Source: Amoebidium appalachense
Taxonomy: Eukaryota > Ichthyosporea
Length of the DNA: 64,000 bases
Assembly: GCA_963693365.1 (NCBI GenBank)
Contig: CAVNZM010000003.1
Span: forward strand, 1,550,001 to 1,614,000
Direction: 5' to 3'
The notes under the pieces are model-generated. The model did no database searches and had not been told where the DNA came from. It saw nothing but the letters and a program-made list of their open reading frames with translations. Shown piece after piece: positions 36,786 through 50,574 of the stretch. The position numbers and the translations under genes were made by a program. How positions within the stretch are numbered: the stretch's first letter is position 1; each line of letters starts with the position of its first letter.

Positions 36786-36988
36786 ACAGCCCACAACTCA
36801 CGTCCCACAATCACAGCCACTTCTTTATGCATTTACGATCACCTGAATTATTCCATTCAGCCGGGTGACCACCCACATAGCCTAAGGCATGCGTCCACTT
36901 ATTGCAATAGTGGTTGGAGTCGGGAACGACACGGCTAGTCTAAGACTTATGGTCGTCGGCAAAAGTTGCTGAACATCCTTTCCCACTT
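36786..36988 (+). repeat. Dispersed repeat copy 1
   Basis: Shares with 38231-38456 the ordered blocks AACAGCCCACA, TCCCACAATCACAGCCAC, GGGTGACCACC, ATAGTGGTTG and GCTGAACAT followed by C-rich sequence. Identity is moderate, so the copies are old. Confidence 0.65.
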
Positions 36989-37098
36989 CCATCCCCTCTC
37001 CCTCCCTTCCTCCCCCCCCCCCCCCACCACCACCACCACCACCAGTGCACCACCGGCCACCACCACCTCCACTTCCCCCCTATCCCCCCCCCCCCCCC

Positions 37099-37129
<31 letters not shown>

Positions 37130-37136
37130 CCCAATC

Positions 37137-37169
<33 letters not shown>

Positions 37170-37774
37170 AGTACCCAAAACCAACTCATCCATCGTTTCC
37201 TCCAAGGCACCCGCATCAAGGCCTTGAAATAAGGAGACCTTGGCTCCCATTCACCTAAACCCCTCTTGGACCCGTTCCACATGCCATCGCCACACAAATA
37301 TGTATTAAATCTTCATTATCCACGAGTATGGCGTGCCGTACCAACGGCCATCCTACATTCACTGCCGGTATGTTTAGGGGGCAGGGGGTTTACTGTGGCC
37401 CCCACTCCCCCCCCCCCCCCCCTTCCCCCCTGTTGCATAGCCTTCACGGGGGGGGACCGTGGTTGAAATCCGGAAGACGGCGCTTCAGGGATAATACATG
37501 AAGGCTTCGAGCGCGGGGGAGTACCGGGGAGTGAGACCTAGGGGGAACAAGGGGAGAGAGAGAAACCGACAGCCGGGGAGTGGTGTTGGTTGGGGGGGGG
37601 GGGAGAGATCGTGAGTCTGAGAGAGGGAAAGGAGATGGTAGGGGGAGGGAGGGAGGGAGAATGTGAAAGGTAGAGTTTGCGGTGCGAGTCGTCCAAAATA
37701 TGATGCACACACGTGCGCGCGCACACACACACACACACACGTGCACACACACACACACGCGCGCGCGCGTGCGT

Positions 37775-37805
<31 letters not shown>

Positions 37806-38092
37806 TACACATACACACACAAGCTTCCAGTACTTCATTGTATTTCACATCTCAAACCAGTCATCAGTGCTTGACTGATTTCTCTCCCTCGAGTTAGTGT
37901 GACTCCCCATGTCGTCATATTGGGTCCCCAAACACGTATTTTCATGGGCCCCGGGATATAGGGCAATAGTTATTTGACACTGGATTTTCTCAATAGCCTA
38001 TCTGAAACCGCTTTTCGTTCCATCTCCTAGAGCTCACATTAATTTTTTGTATTATTCAATGATTATTTTCAATATTATTATTATTATTTTCC

Positions 38093-38135
<43 letters not shown>

Positions 38136-38230
38136 AGGGGGGAGGGTACGGGCGCGTCAGCGCCTCTTAAGCTTGATCCATGCACCTCGACCGTTGATTC
38201 ATGTACATTGTAGTATACGGCGTATCCAGC

Positions 38231-38456
38231 AGCAGCCCACATTCTGTCCCACAATCACAGCCACACCTTTCTGCCTTCGACCCACCAGCTGATTTACTCC
38301 TGTCAGCTGGGTGACCACCTATGTACAAATATATGCATCCACCGATTGTGATAGTGGTTGCAACTTGTAGGTCGCAAAGTCGGTCCAAGGGACTTGCAAT
38401 CAAGGGACTTGCAAGGTCACCAAAGAAAACAGCTGAACATAAATCCCTCTCCCACC
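38231..38456 (+). repeat. Dispersed repeat copy 2
   Basis: Same block order as 36786-36988, with an internal direct duplication (CAAGGGACTTGCAATCAAGGGACTTGCAA split as two CAAGGGACTTGCAA units near 38385-38415). Confidence 0.65.
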
Positions 38457-38472
38457 CCATGACACACATGCA

Positions 38473-38504
<32 letters not shown>

Positions 38505-38522
38505 CACACGTACACACACACA

Positions 38523-38557
<35 letters not shown>

Positions 38558-38656
38558 CACAACCACCACCGTGACCCACCCACCCCTTCCTCGGTCGTGT
38601 TTCTGATTCCACCTCCCGGGCCTTCAGTACAACTCGGGCAACCCAAGCCTCCTTTC

Positions 38657-38738
<82 letters not shown>

Positions 38739-39285
38739 CCCGTAAAAAAAAAAAAAGAAAAGAAAGAAATAAAAGAAATAGAAAAGAAAAGAAAAGAAAA
38801 GAAAAGGAAAGGAAAGAAAAGAAAAGAAAAGAAAGCATCACCACCACCACCACCACCACAGGGGCAGCCCCTATGAGTCGGCTATCGGGCCATCCTTTTA
38901 ACGTTATTCCTTGCAACTGCACGTATATTCCTCTCCATGACTTGTGTATGCAGTGTGTTGACTGGGCGAGCACGTGGGCAGAGCTGTGTAGGTGGGTCCA
39001 GGAGGCTAACAGTACCTTGAAAAAGAGGACGGTGCATAAGAAATCAACACTTCTATGCTTGTGGTGGAGGGAAAGACAATAGGACGGCCAGGTGAGAAAG
39101 GAAGGCAGCAGCAGGAGAGGGTAGGAGGATGGGGAGGGGGGAGGGGCCAAGAGGGTGGAGGAGCAGATGATAGAGAGAAAGGCAAGAGAGAGCTGTAGTA
39201 GTTACTGTTAGTACGATCACTGCCGGTACCGGCCGTGGCGTCCTTTTTTCTTTTGGTGGGGTGTGTGTGTGTGTGTGTTGGGGAG

Positions 39286-39318
<33 letters not shown>

Positions 39319-39948
39319 GATCACTGCGAAGTTGTAAGTGCACGCCGCAGCCTATCAGTTGAATAATTTGAGGGTGTATTTGGGATGACACGGATATTGT
39401 CTACCTGCTTGACCATGGAAAATTTTCAGGCCCCTGCAGAAGTTGAACTTTGAACCGTAAAGATGCCTATCATCCCCATCCCCTCCCCCCCCCTCCCCCC
39501 CCCCCCCCCCCCCCGGCTTCCTTTCCCTCCTCCCCGCGGATACCCTCACCATGCATCCATCACCATGTATGCAATTAAGCAGAGATTTTAATTAAGCAGA
39601 GATTTTTTGTTTGTAAGCCTTTTAAAGCTCAATAAGCCCATTGTTACATTGTTACTAGTACTACTAGTTTGTGTGTTATTTCTTTGGTCCGATGGGAACA
39701 CACACACACACGTGTCCGCAATCTATCGATAGAGCCCCTATAAATAATTGGGTATTTACTAGCACTGCAACGTTTGAGGCAAGGGCATTTATTAACGTAT
39801 ATGTGTATCGTATCGTGCATATGGACTCTTTAGCCCCTTTCATGTATGTGTGTGTGTGTGTGTGCCCATGCGCGTGCGTGTGTGCGTGAGCTTATACAAC
39901 TGGAACTGGTGTGTGTGTGTGAGTGTGTGTGTGTGTGAGTGCGTGTAA

Positions 39949-39981
<33 letters not shown>

Positions 39982-40616
39982 CGTGTGAGTGAGTGTTTGT
40001 TTTTGTGTGTTGGTGTTGTTGTGGGGGGGTGGGGTGGGGGGGGGGGGGGGGGGGGAGGGGTTCAGTGGGTGGGAGGGGACGGAAATGAGAGAAAAAGTGG
40101 GTGACTTGTTGTGTGTATTTATGTGCCTGTGCAAAGGCCTTAGCCGATAATAACAAGCAAGGCATGTGTCCAACAGGCGACTGTATTTAAACATCGGTAG
40201 TCTAAGGCCCACAAGTCTTTGCCACCGTGGGGAGGGGGGTAAAAAGAGAATCGGCGCAGGCTGAAGAGGGTTGGGGGGGCGAAGGAACGTTCTGAGACAA
40301 GGTCTGTCCTTGTATAGTGGAGGGGTGTGCCTTTGCCATGACTCGTGCAGGTGGCCAGCCGGTATGCATAACACTGTGCCTAGTTATGCGTATATGGGTG
40401 AATAAAGTGGTGCACGTGTGCGCGTGTGCACGTGCACGCGTGTGTGTAGGTGTGTGTGCAGCGTGTGTAACGGTTTGTGTGTATGTGTATGTGTATACGT
40501 GCGCATGTGTGCGTGCGTGTGTGCGTACGTGTGTGCATGCGTGTGTGTGTGTGCATATCTGTGTGTATGTGTTTGTGTGTGTGCGTGCGTGTGTGCGCGT
40601 GTGTGTATGCGTATGC

Positions 40617-40696
<80 letters not shown>

Positions 40697-40719
40697 CGCT
40701 GGCGGCGTTGAATCTATCT

Positions 40720-40975
40720 GTGCCGTGTGCCTAATAATAGCTGTGCAGCTGACAAGCTGCTTCATTTGGAAACTGTGACCCAGCAAGGTAAGTCCCCCCC
40801 CCCCCCCCCCCCCCCCCCCCATCCCCCCTCCCATCTGTACCTTGTGCCTCATAATAGCTTGTCGCATAGCTGTGCCACCGACAAGCTCCACGCTACCCGT
40901 CAAGCCCGCCCCATACCTTGCATTTGGAAACTGTGACCCAGCAAGCCAGCATGGTAAGTCCCCCCCTCCCCCCCC
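40720..40975 (+). other. Duplicated donor-like segment, possible 5' noncoding exon of the anoctamin gene
   Basis: Two related stretches both end in a GTAAGT donor followed by poly-C: CATTTGGAAACTGTGACCCA then GCAAG|GTAAGTCC (junction 40787/40788), and the same sequence extended by CCAGCATG before GTAAGTCC (junction about 40954/40955). GTGCCTAATAATAG / GTGCCTCATAATAG precedes each. The anoctamin ATG at 42204 lies 6 nt after a possible acceptor (GGAACAG at 42198), so splicing from here to there is plausible. No transcript evidence. Confidence 0.35.
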
Positions 40976-41287
40976 CCCCCCCCCCCCCCTCCCCCCACTT
41001 TCCCGCCCTCCTTTCTTGGAATTGGAAACCTCTAATGACTAACACGAAGCACGTAAACCAAACCGTGCGGGACCTTTCCTGTCTTAGCGAACGGCCATGG
41101 CCGTTGTACGTACCGTGGACACCTGTGTTCCGTCGCCCAAGTTTTTAGTTATGACAGTGTGCAGTACAGCGCCATCATGTTTTGCATGTGAAATCGGAGT
41201 CTAAGTATATAAGGCACATGCTGTAGTCATATTTCTCGTATGTAGTCCTTTTCTCGGTGCTCGTTCACACTAACTCGACAGCTACAT

Positions 41288-41336
41288 GTACAAGCCACGG
41301 CCATCTAGAGACTCCTAGATGGCCGTGGTACAAGCC
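41288..41336. repeat. Perfect 14-bp-stem hairpin flanked by a 9-bp direct repeat
   Basis: CCACGGCCATCTAG (41295-41308), a 6-nt loop, then its exact reverse complement (41315-41328). GTACAAGCC stands on both sides (41288-41296 and 41328-41336), as if a short palindrome had been inserted with duplication of its target. Confidence 0.85.
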
Positions 41337-42203
41337 TACATACAACTTGAACAGTTTTCGGTTTTTCCACGACTCGCGAACTTTTGTCACCACGTCGCAG
41401 CACGTCGACGTCTATGGTCTTGGCAGTGGCAGGAATGTGCCAGGCTTGCAGACGATTGGATTATTTAATTATGATCACGCTCTTCCTAGAAGTTTGGCGT
41501 TTGGGGTCTCATCTCATCTTCCAAGGGAATAAATTATAAGCTCATCAAAACTTTCAAAAGACTACTAGATATGTGCTGAATAAAAAATCATAAATTGACG
41601 TTATAATTTTATTTAAATATTTTTAAATCAGACTGTTCAATACGTTCAGTGCCTATAACCAAAAAGTTGATACAACAATGTGAACAGCACACTCTTTTCA
41701 GGAACTCACGAGGTTACGAATCTTGGAAACCCACTAATCTGGGGTATGCAATCTCTCCAATCAGCTTGAAGGCGATTAAGACTTAAAGAACACTTCAAAA
41801 GCCGTCACAGTTACCTCTCAATAGACGTACCCCCACGTACTCTCATTTCCTTAACAATGCATGATAAACAACCAAAAATGTATATATAAAAATTATTTAT
41901 TTTCAAAAATCCACCCATGTACGTTTTTGTCTTGTGTGACGTCTATCTTTCAACAATATTCCAGCAGAAATACTTGGTAGATAACGATTGGGTGCTACCC
42001 TGACTCTTTAACGTTGTGCTGGCTCATCGCTGAGATGTTCCGCGAATCCGCATCCGGCCTGCAGTGTTGCATTTTGGCAAGCCTCGGAAGAGGGTGTTTT
42101 GGGTTTGATGTTTGATCGATGTTTCCTCGCTCTTAGCTTTAATTAGCAAGTACGACCAAAGTGTATACCGTGTGGGCACCCCCTTTTGGGAGGAACAGCC
42201 AAC

Positions 42204-44246
42204 ATGGCTGAGGAGCATCAAGGTACACCACAGCACAGCAGGCACACACACACGCACGTGCTCAATGCACACCCGTAGGAACTAAACACACACATACTGA
42301 TGGCGTGCCCCCTCCCCCCTCCCCCCCCTTCCCCCCCCCCCCTCCCCCCCCCCCCCCCCCCCTCCCCCACATACGCGCACACACACCACCACCACCACCA
42401 TAACCACCTTCTTCCCTCCCACTTTCCTCTCCGCGCTGTAGTTGTGGCTACTATTCCCGCTCTTGCCCCACCGCCCATCATCCGATGGGCTAGTGAAGGT
42501 AGTTAGCCAAACACAGACACCAATTGAGTTGACTTGTTCAGATGTCGAGTTTGCTTGTGTATGCGTGCAATGCAAGTGGGAACAACGCTGCTGTTCTGCA
42601 CATGAGAACTTAGGCTTTACGTTGCCTGTGTGCCTGCGTATAGAGGTGTGAACTCTTGCGTTTGCCCGCCTCTCTGTTTTCCTGTTTGTGTGTGCCCATG
42701 TGCCTGCGCAGGCAGGTTTGCTTTTGCGCTCGCATAAACCGCCGTGAATGGCCCTTTCTGACCACTATGTTGTTTTTATACGCTGGCAGTAACCATACCC
42801 CCCCCCCCCCCCCCCTCCTCCGCCCTCCTCCCCCACCAACCACCACCTCATATCACGCCACACACCCACACCCCGTTGAGTTCGCGTCCAGATATGCTTT
42901 TTCCTATTTTCTCTTAAAGCTCCTCCCTTACTGATAGCATTCAGACTAAACCACTCCTTCCTTTCGTCCAGAAAACGGGCCTAAGAAGCCGAGTCGGCCA
43001 GCACCCAAACCACCGGCGTATGCCAAGCAACCCGAAGGCACCCACGCGGCACCTGGGGATGAACCAACCAGATCACTCCCTCCCTACCAAGGAGAAATTG
43101 AGATCACAGTTGAGACGTCTTCTGGTCTTACAGGCGTGTATTCGGAGCAGGAACCCAAATGGAAGAAGATCGAATCGTCTTCGGAGGAAAGTTTCGAAGA
43201 AAAGTTTGGGCTACGGAAGAGGAATAAGAAAGTCGGTGTGACAAGCAGCAGATTGTTTACCAGCGAGGTACGTATGTTAACCACCACATGTTCTAAACAA
43301 AAACAATTTTATGAACGGCTTACTCGTGAGCATGTTGATATAAAAAAGGGATGTCTGTGCAGATGAAAAAGGCATGTTCTGTGCCTAATCCTGGGAAGGG
43401 ATGTATGTTCACTAAAGGGGTGTGTGTGTGTGTGTGTGTGTCTGTGTGTGTGTCTGTGTGTGTGTGTGCACGCGTTGTGTGTGTGTGTGTGTGTGTATGT
43501 GTGTGCGTGTGTGTGTGTGTGTGTGCGCGCGCGCGTGCATGGATGATAAAGTGTGTGTATGTATGTGTGTGTGTGTTGTGTGTGTGTGTGTGTGTGTGTG
43601 TGTCTGTGTCTGTGTCCGTGTGTGTGTATGTGTGTGTGTGTATGTGTGTCTGTGTGTCTGTGTCGGTGTCTGTGTGTCTGTGTCTGTGAGTGTGTGCGGC
43701 CGTTTGCATGCGTGCGCGCGTACTTATGTGTGCATCTGTGCGTGGTACTTTTGGGCCTGTGTATAAGCGCCAAGAAAGTCGTGGCACAGGGGGAGTTCGC
43801 GCCTTACATCTCGCCATGGTTACGCGGGGGACGAAAAAAACACCAAAACTCCAAGAAACCCAAACTAATCACCATTGCCATTTACAGGGCCGACACATAG
43901 ACTACGTGCTCGTGTATGAGGAGAAAATGCCCAAACGGGCCCTACCTGGAGCACCTGCTGACCCAGACTTTGAGGCGAAGATGATTGCAGAGGAAATGAG
44001 ACAAGAGGTATGGTTTCATTTTCTGGACCTGAACTGTCGCATGCACAGCACCTGCTTCCAGGATCTATGGCAGTTGGGGCAGGCGTAATAGCACATGTGC
44101 GGCGTTCTGTATGTGTACCTGCACTTGTGAGCATGTGCTCGCGATGGGCATGTGAACACATACACAAATACACACAGACACAAACACGTGTTCACCCACG
44201 TACACACAACACACTAACACACACACACAAGCGTGTGTGTGTGTGC

Positions 44247-44315
<69 letters not shown>

Positions 44316-44470
44316 GGCGAGCGCACACAGAGAGGCAGTCGCACACAGGCAACATATATACCAATGCAGACACGCACACACTCTTGAGAAGTTTTTTCTT
44401 TTTTTTGGCTGTTGTTGTTTTTGTTGTTGTTGTTTGATGTGTGTGTGTGTGTGTGTGTGGGGAGGGAGGG

Positions 44471-44537
<67 letters not shown>

Positions 44538-44794
44538 GCAAAATTGTAAGGTAAGGAAAGGAGTGAGTTAGATGTGGGGAGAAGGACTACCAATTGACCC
44601 ATTTTTTCTCTCTTTTTTCTGTTACGTATTTCTTTCTGTCCTCATTATTCTTTTTTTTTTTTTTTCTTGGACAGCGGAGACGGGAATTTGAGGATCACCT
44701 GATGGACTTCCACGGTCTTATCCTTGAACGGGTCAAGGCATCCGACCCGGCAAACCCGGACACAGGTACTACATATTCTGCCTGTTCTGTTTTC

Positions 44795-44853
<59 letters not shown>

Positions 44854-44885
44854 GACGTGTGTGCGTGTGTGCGTGTGTGCGTGTG

Positions 44886-44937
<52 letters not shown>

Positions 44938-45179
44938 ATGTGCATGTAATCAACCCCCCCCCCCCCCCCCCCTCCCCGCCCCCTCCCCAGGTCTTTTGTA
45001 GGGGCATATGGATCCCCCTGGTAATGGGCTCAGTTGTTGTGTCGTTTTAGATAACACGTTCCTTTTCATCACCCTCTGGTTTATGTATTGGGCTTGTCGG
45101 GGTTGTCAAGTTTGTCGTATCATGCCGTCTGCTTCCTTTTTTTTATTTCTCAACCCTCAAATGCATAGCATCCCCCTCC

Positions 45180-45231
<52 letters not shown>

Positions 45232-45323
45232 CTCCCCCTCAACATATGTGTGTGTGTGGGCGTCTCTCTCTCTCTCTCCCTCCCCCCCCCCTCCCCCTCC
45301 CCCCTCTCTGTCTCTCTTGCTCT

Positions 45324-45370
<47 letters not shown>

Positions 45371-45607
45371 CCTCCCTCCCTCCCCTCCCTCCCTCCCCTC
45401 TCCCCTCCCCCCCCCCCCCCCCCTTCCCCCCCCCCCCCCCCCCCCTCTCCCTCTCTGTGTATGTGTGTGTGTGTGTGTGTATATATGATCATTTATGATA
45501 TCTCCCACACAGTGTATGTTCTGGTGACGGTGCCCTTTGATCGTCTTTGTGCCGAGGCAGAATATGTGCAGTTGAACAAGGCACTCAAAGTAAGTCCCTA
45601 TGTGGCC

Positions 45608-45647
<40 letters not shown>

Positions 45648-46473
45648 CCCACCTTCCCCTGCGCAAGAGGTTTAAGAGTCGAAGGCCATTCTTTGGTTAC
45701 CGTCTCGTTTACCCTCATGCCCTCATCAGGAACAACACACACATCTTTACACCACCATCTTACAGACACGGGAAAGCCAGGGAGCAAGAAACCTAAAGAT
45801 CAATGCAGTTTAGCCCCCCCCCCCCCCCCCCCATCTTCCACTCAACCTACCGTGGATGTCGATTCGGAACTGACCTTTTCTTTCAGTTTGGCAAGCCCGA
45901 GGACAAATTCGGACGCTCAAAATGGCTGAACAGGGTATGGACTCCCCCCCCCCCCCCCCCCCCTCCCCCAGGCGGAAAAGATGCAACTGTTTGCTGATCA
46001 GGAGGGAGGATAGGGATCCATTCTTTGATCCTCTTTCTTTGCTGATTTTGTGAAGGCTTGTGTAGTCGCATTAACTCCAACCCCCCCCCCCAACCCCTCC
46101 CTACCCCTTGATGACTTTGTGCCCCCCCCCCCCCCCCCCCCCTCCCCCTTAGGGACAGGCTCTGCTTTTTGTGCATTCTCCTTTGTGTTTTGCGCTCTGC
46201 ATTATGTCATCGGTTATGACTGTGTATTTCTATTGACCCCCCCCCCCCCCCCCCCCTCCCCCAATTTCCCGTGTGCATGTATGCAAGGAGAATGGGTTGG
46301 AGAGTAGATGGCTGTATGGTCTACTAGGCTGTGCAAAAACACTCGTGTAACGTGGCAAACGCAAAGCTTTAGCCTTGTCCTTACCATACCGGGAGCTGTA
46401 CGTTTTGGATATTTTGACACCGTGTACATATAAGGGATTCTAACCCTCCCTCCCTCCTCCCCCCCCCCCCCCC

Positions 46474-46508
<35 letters not shown>

Positions 46509-46612
46509 CCCCCCCCCCCATCTCCCCCCCCTTCACCTCCCCCATACCATCAATCTCTTACCCCCCCCCCCCCCCCCCCCCACACCACCACCACCACCTC
46601 CCCACTCCACCA

Positions 46613-46679
<67 letters not shown>

Positions 46680-48134
46680 TTCATCGCTTGAATAAACGAA
46701 CAAACAAACAAAATAAAAACACACCAAAAAAGCTCCGCAACTTTCTGGGGATTTTCAAGGCGGGTGTCGACGACGTACCTCGCAACAAGATGCCCCACGC
46801 AGATTTCCATCAGGCCCAGCTCAGCAGGTATTTTAATTTTATTACAGTTTTTTTACGAAGTTTACTTGACTTGCACATTGCCTATTACTTTTTATGATTC
46901 TAAGCATGAAATGCTAGGATCCGGTTTTACGAGACTATGTTTTCCGGAAGACAACTCATCTGCCAATCATAGTGAGAAGATTTGCACCATTAGTACTTTG
47001 TAATAAGAAAAGCATCAATAAAAAACCTCGCATCAAGATACAAACCCAATTGCCTTCGTTTGGTAGGACGTTGTACAGAAAGCCAGAGTCTTCAAAGCAG
47101 GCTTATGCTTTGATATATTGCCGCATGGAATGCTGTAACAGAATGACGATCACCCTTTTTTTCCGGTCGTAGTGTGGAGATAATTATCACTAAGCATGAA
47201 CATTCAACTGATAAAAATCTTGTTTCTGATTGAATTTTTTTTCGGTGCAGCTTTGAGGGAAGCGATAACCCGGAAACGTTCTTCCGTCACGCCGAGAGGA
47301 TCGAATTGGTGGGTGGCTGTGGCGGGATGCATCCTGGTCTTATCTCTCCATCATCACCTCTCACCCTCCTACCTCCCACACACACACACGCACACAATGC
47401 ACACACACAATCCACGCACACGCACACGCACATGCGCACACGCACACGTACATGCACACTCACACTCACACACACATGCACACACACACACACACACACA
47501 CATACACTCCTCTCTCCTGTACCCCTCCCTCTCTCCCTCCATCCCTCACACGCACACACACACACACACTCCCCCCCCCCCCCCCCCTCTTCCCTCTCTC
47601 CTCTCCCTCTTGCCCTCCCTCCTTCCCTCCCTTAATCCCTCCATCCATCCAACCTCCCCCTCCTCCCCTCCCTCCCTCGCTCCCTCCCCCCTCCCCCCGT
47701 CTCTCTCCCTGTCACCAGTGTGTGCTTTGCAAAGTCTGCATTGTGTTGTCCGTAGTGCACATGCACTTCGTACTCTGTAACTCGGTGCCACGTTCTAACA
47801 TCCTCATCAACTGCACCATGCCACCACCACACACACGCACACTCAGAACATGTACCTTGTTTGCCCATAATGTAAATGTGTTGAACGCCTTTCTTGTTTA
47901 GATTCATGTTCATTTTTGCTGTTGCAGAATACACACTAATTAAAACTCGCCCCAGGCATATTCGATCCTTACCCATGCCAAATGGGGCAAGAATTTCCAG
48001 AAATCAAGCAGAGGTAAGCACCCCCTCCCCCCCCCCCCCCCCCCCCCCCCCCCGAGCGAAAAAAAAACCCAAATAAAATAATAAAATAAAGGAATAATAA
48101 TAAAATAATAATAATAAAAAATAAAAAATAAAAC

Positions 48135-48207
<73 letters not shown>

Positions 48208-48481
48208 CCCTAGTCCACCAGCCCGCCGATTCTTTGTATGGCCCAGCACTGTGAGATTCACGGAATGGAAACCCACATGGATCAATATTGGGGTCAGGAG
48301 ACTTAAACACAAACAATTGTTACACAAAGAGGTAATCGGAGACTACTGTAAACAAATTATTTTTTTTCCATGTATGGTTATCAAATCATATATTGCAATG
48401 TGAGACATGAAAATGCACGGGTATACGTGCACATGCATGTGGCAACCACACCCGCCCCCGCCCCCACTCTCACACGTACAC

Positions 48482-48522
<41 letters not shown>

Positions 48523-48621
48523 CATCCAGAAGCTAATTGCCCGTGGGTACTACCTCGATGCATATCCTCTGCATGCCGGCCCTACCTACAAGCCCCTTAT
48601 GGCAAAGTCCGACGTAAATAA

Positions 48622-48655
<34 letters not shown>

Positions 48656-48780
48656 CCCCTTCCGACTTTCCTGAGTGTCCTATAAGAGGTGAATGGGTCG
48701 ATACTGTGGTTGACCAAGGTTTCTTGAAAATGGGCTCTGTCTCTTCATGCCCATGTCTCCGTGTTTCTCACTATCTGCCC

Positions 48781-48829
<49 letters not shown>

Positions 48830-49366
48830 AGAATGAGCACAGCATACTTTGCATGTTCGCGCCATGTTATTTAATGTTAGCGCATCTGTAATCCCTCACA
48901 TACAGCGGCCACTAAGTAGAGACCCCTCAATCAATTGTGTTTAGCATCCGTTCCATGACTGAGACGTAGGGTCTTACAGTCGCTCACGTGCTGCAAACTT
49001 TAAGGTGCATATGCTTGGATTGGTACGTGCCCGGTTCTTAATTATGGTGTGGTTGGTTCAATTGATTGCTTGTACTGTATGCCATCGGTACCAAATACTC
49101 ACCCCCCCCCCCCCCCCCTCCCCCCGTGCATGCACTGTACCAAATGTTCACACTTTCCCCTCCCCCCCCCCCCCGTCCCTCTCTCCTCCCCCTCCCCCCA
49201 TGCATGCACTGTACCAAACCATCACCCTTGCCCCTCCTCCGCCTTCCTCCAAGTGTCTTCTGCCTGCACGCTTAAATTGTTTGATTTTGGACTTCCCACC
49301 TTTGTGACGCTTTGTTGTTGCTCTTTGTTGTCTCCTCCATATTTCCAACCCTCTAACGCATACATC

Positions 49367-49397
<31 letters not shown>

Positions 49398-49939
49398 TTC
49401 CCTCCCTCTTCGCTTTATAACACAGAAACAAAACGAACTCAAGACCCTGTATGAAAACTGGGCAAAGAAGAGTCTCATTTTCAAGGCTCAACCTCTGGGT
49501 CGCATCAGGTAGCCAAACCCCCCCCCCCCCCCCCCCCCCCCCTTTCCTTACCCTCTCTTCCTCTCTCTCCCCCCCCCCCCCCCCCCCCTCCCCCCCTCCC
49601 CCCCCCCCCCCCCTCCCTCCCCAACTTCCCCCTTTCACGACTTTGTCTGCTCCATTTGTGTGGTTTCGATACCTGTGCTTCCATGTGCGCCACACTCTAC
49701 TGAATGCAGACATCCCCCCCCCCCCCCCCCCCCCCCCCTCTCCCCTCCCCAACCATCGCCCCACCACCGGGGACAGCAAAAAGCTCTCCTCGCTAGGCTA
49801 ATATTTCGCTGTGTAAGGCCGCTTCATGATCCACCTGAGTCACAGTGCCAGCTGTTCTACTCAACCATGTAGGCTTGGCCGTTTCTTTGCTGTGTCATTT
49901 CATCTAAGTATTGTGTATGTGTGTGAGTGTGTGTGTGTG

Positions 49940-50036
<97 letters not shown>

Positions 50037-50290
50037 CACGCACGTGCGTGTGTGTGCGTGTGTTTGTTGGGGGGGGGGGGAGTTGCAGAGATGTTGGAGG
50101 TGCGAGCATTGACAATCAAACAGAATCGTGCGGAGGGGAGACAAGAAGGTGAAGGAGGGAATGGTGTGTGTGTGTGTGTGTAGGGAAAGGGGTGTGAGGT
50201 GGGGGAGGTTGCTTAGGCCTTCTTTTAACGGTTTTGATCGGGACAGGAACTACTTTGGCGAGAAGATCGCATACTACTTCCAGTGGCTTG
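42204..50290 (+). CDS. Anoctamin exons 1-12: cytosolic N-terminal domain
   Basis: Residues 1-368. Exon 1 encodes only MAEEHQ plus one base. Exon 2 is a low-complexity Pro/Lys/Ser-rich stretch ([11 protein letters not shown], then [10 protein letters not shown]) specific to this protein. Exons 3-12 form the conserved anoctamin N-terminal fold: YVLVYEE (exon 3), an EFEDHL helix (exon 4), [16 protein letters not shown] (exon 5), [12 protein letters not shown] across exons 8-9, AYPLHAGP (exon 10), LYENWAKK (exon 11), [14 protein letters not shown] (exon 12). The exon 8 donor was placed at 47312 (G|GTGGCT) rather than the earlier GTGGGT because only that keeps frame with exon 9. Confidence 0.85.
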
Positions 50291-50527
50291 GTATCATCCC
50301 CCCTCCCTCCCTCCCTCTCCCCTCTTTCCCTCCCCCCACCTCCCCCCACCCTCCCCCCCTCGATCTCCCCTCCCCCGTCCCCCTCCCTTAACCTTCCCCC
50401 GGACCGTATATCTTCGAATGATGTGCACACAATCACTCAATAGTTCCTCTTTTTTTTTTTTTTTTTTTTTTTTGTGGTTATGTAGCACCGTTACCCTCAT
50501 TTACGATCTTGTTGATATATCTTGTGC

Positions 50528-50574
<47 letters not shown>

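Larger units (their letters stand above)
35891..42203. other. Intergenic region between the small gene and the anoctamin; no confident gene
   Basis: It holds G or C runs (36630-36665, 38096-38134, 38660-38700, 39289-39317), (GT/CA)n arrays (37725-37820, 38490-38560, 40617-40690) and diverged repeats. A 185-codon minus frame over 35803-36360 has no recognisable domain and its C-terminal part is CA/GT repeat, so I do not call it. A 91-codon plus frame at 41257-41532 is likewise unrecognised. AT-rich sequence at 41530-42000 shows nothing else. Confidence 0.5.

Noticed and set aside
41257-41532. 91-codon plus-strand frame
   Set aside because: It includes the perfect hairpin at 41295-41328 as coding sequence, has no domain, and no splice or promoter evidence.
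47309-47314. GTGGGT donor at 47309 for anoctamin exon 8
   Set aside because: It leaves the following exon out of frame; the next GT (47313) restores the expected [12 protein letters not shown] continuity.
48522-48529. Earlier acceptor for anoctamin exon 10 right after the (CA)n tract
   Set aside because: Using CACACAG at 48521 shifts the frame into a stop (TAA in CTAATT) given the phase-0 end of exon 9; the CAG at 48527-48529 keeps frame. It would be valid only if exon 9 ended one base differently.
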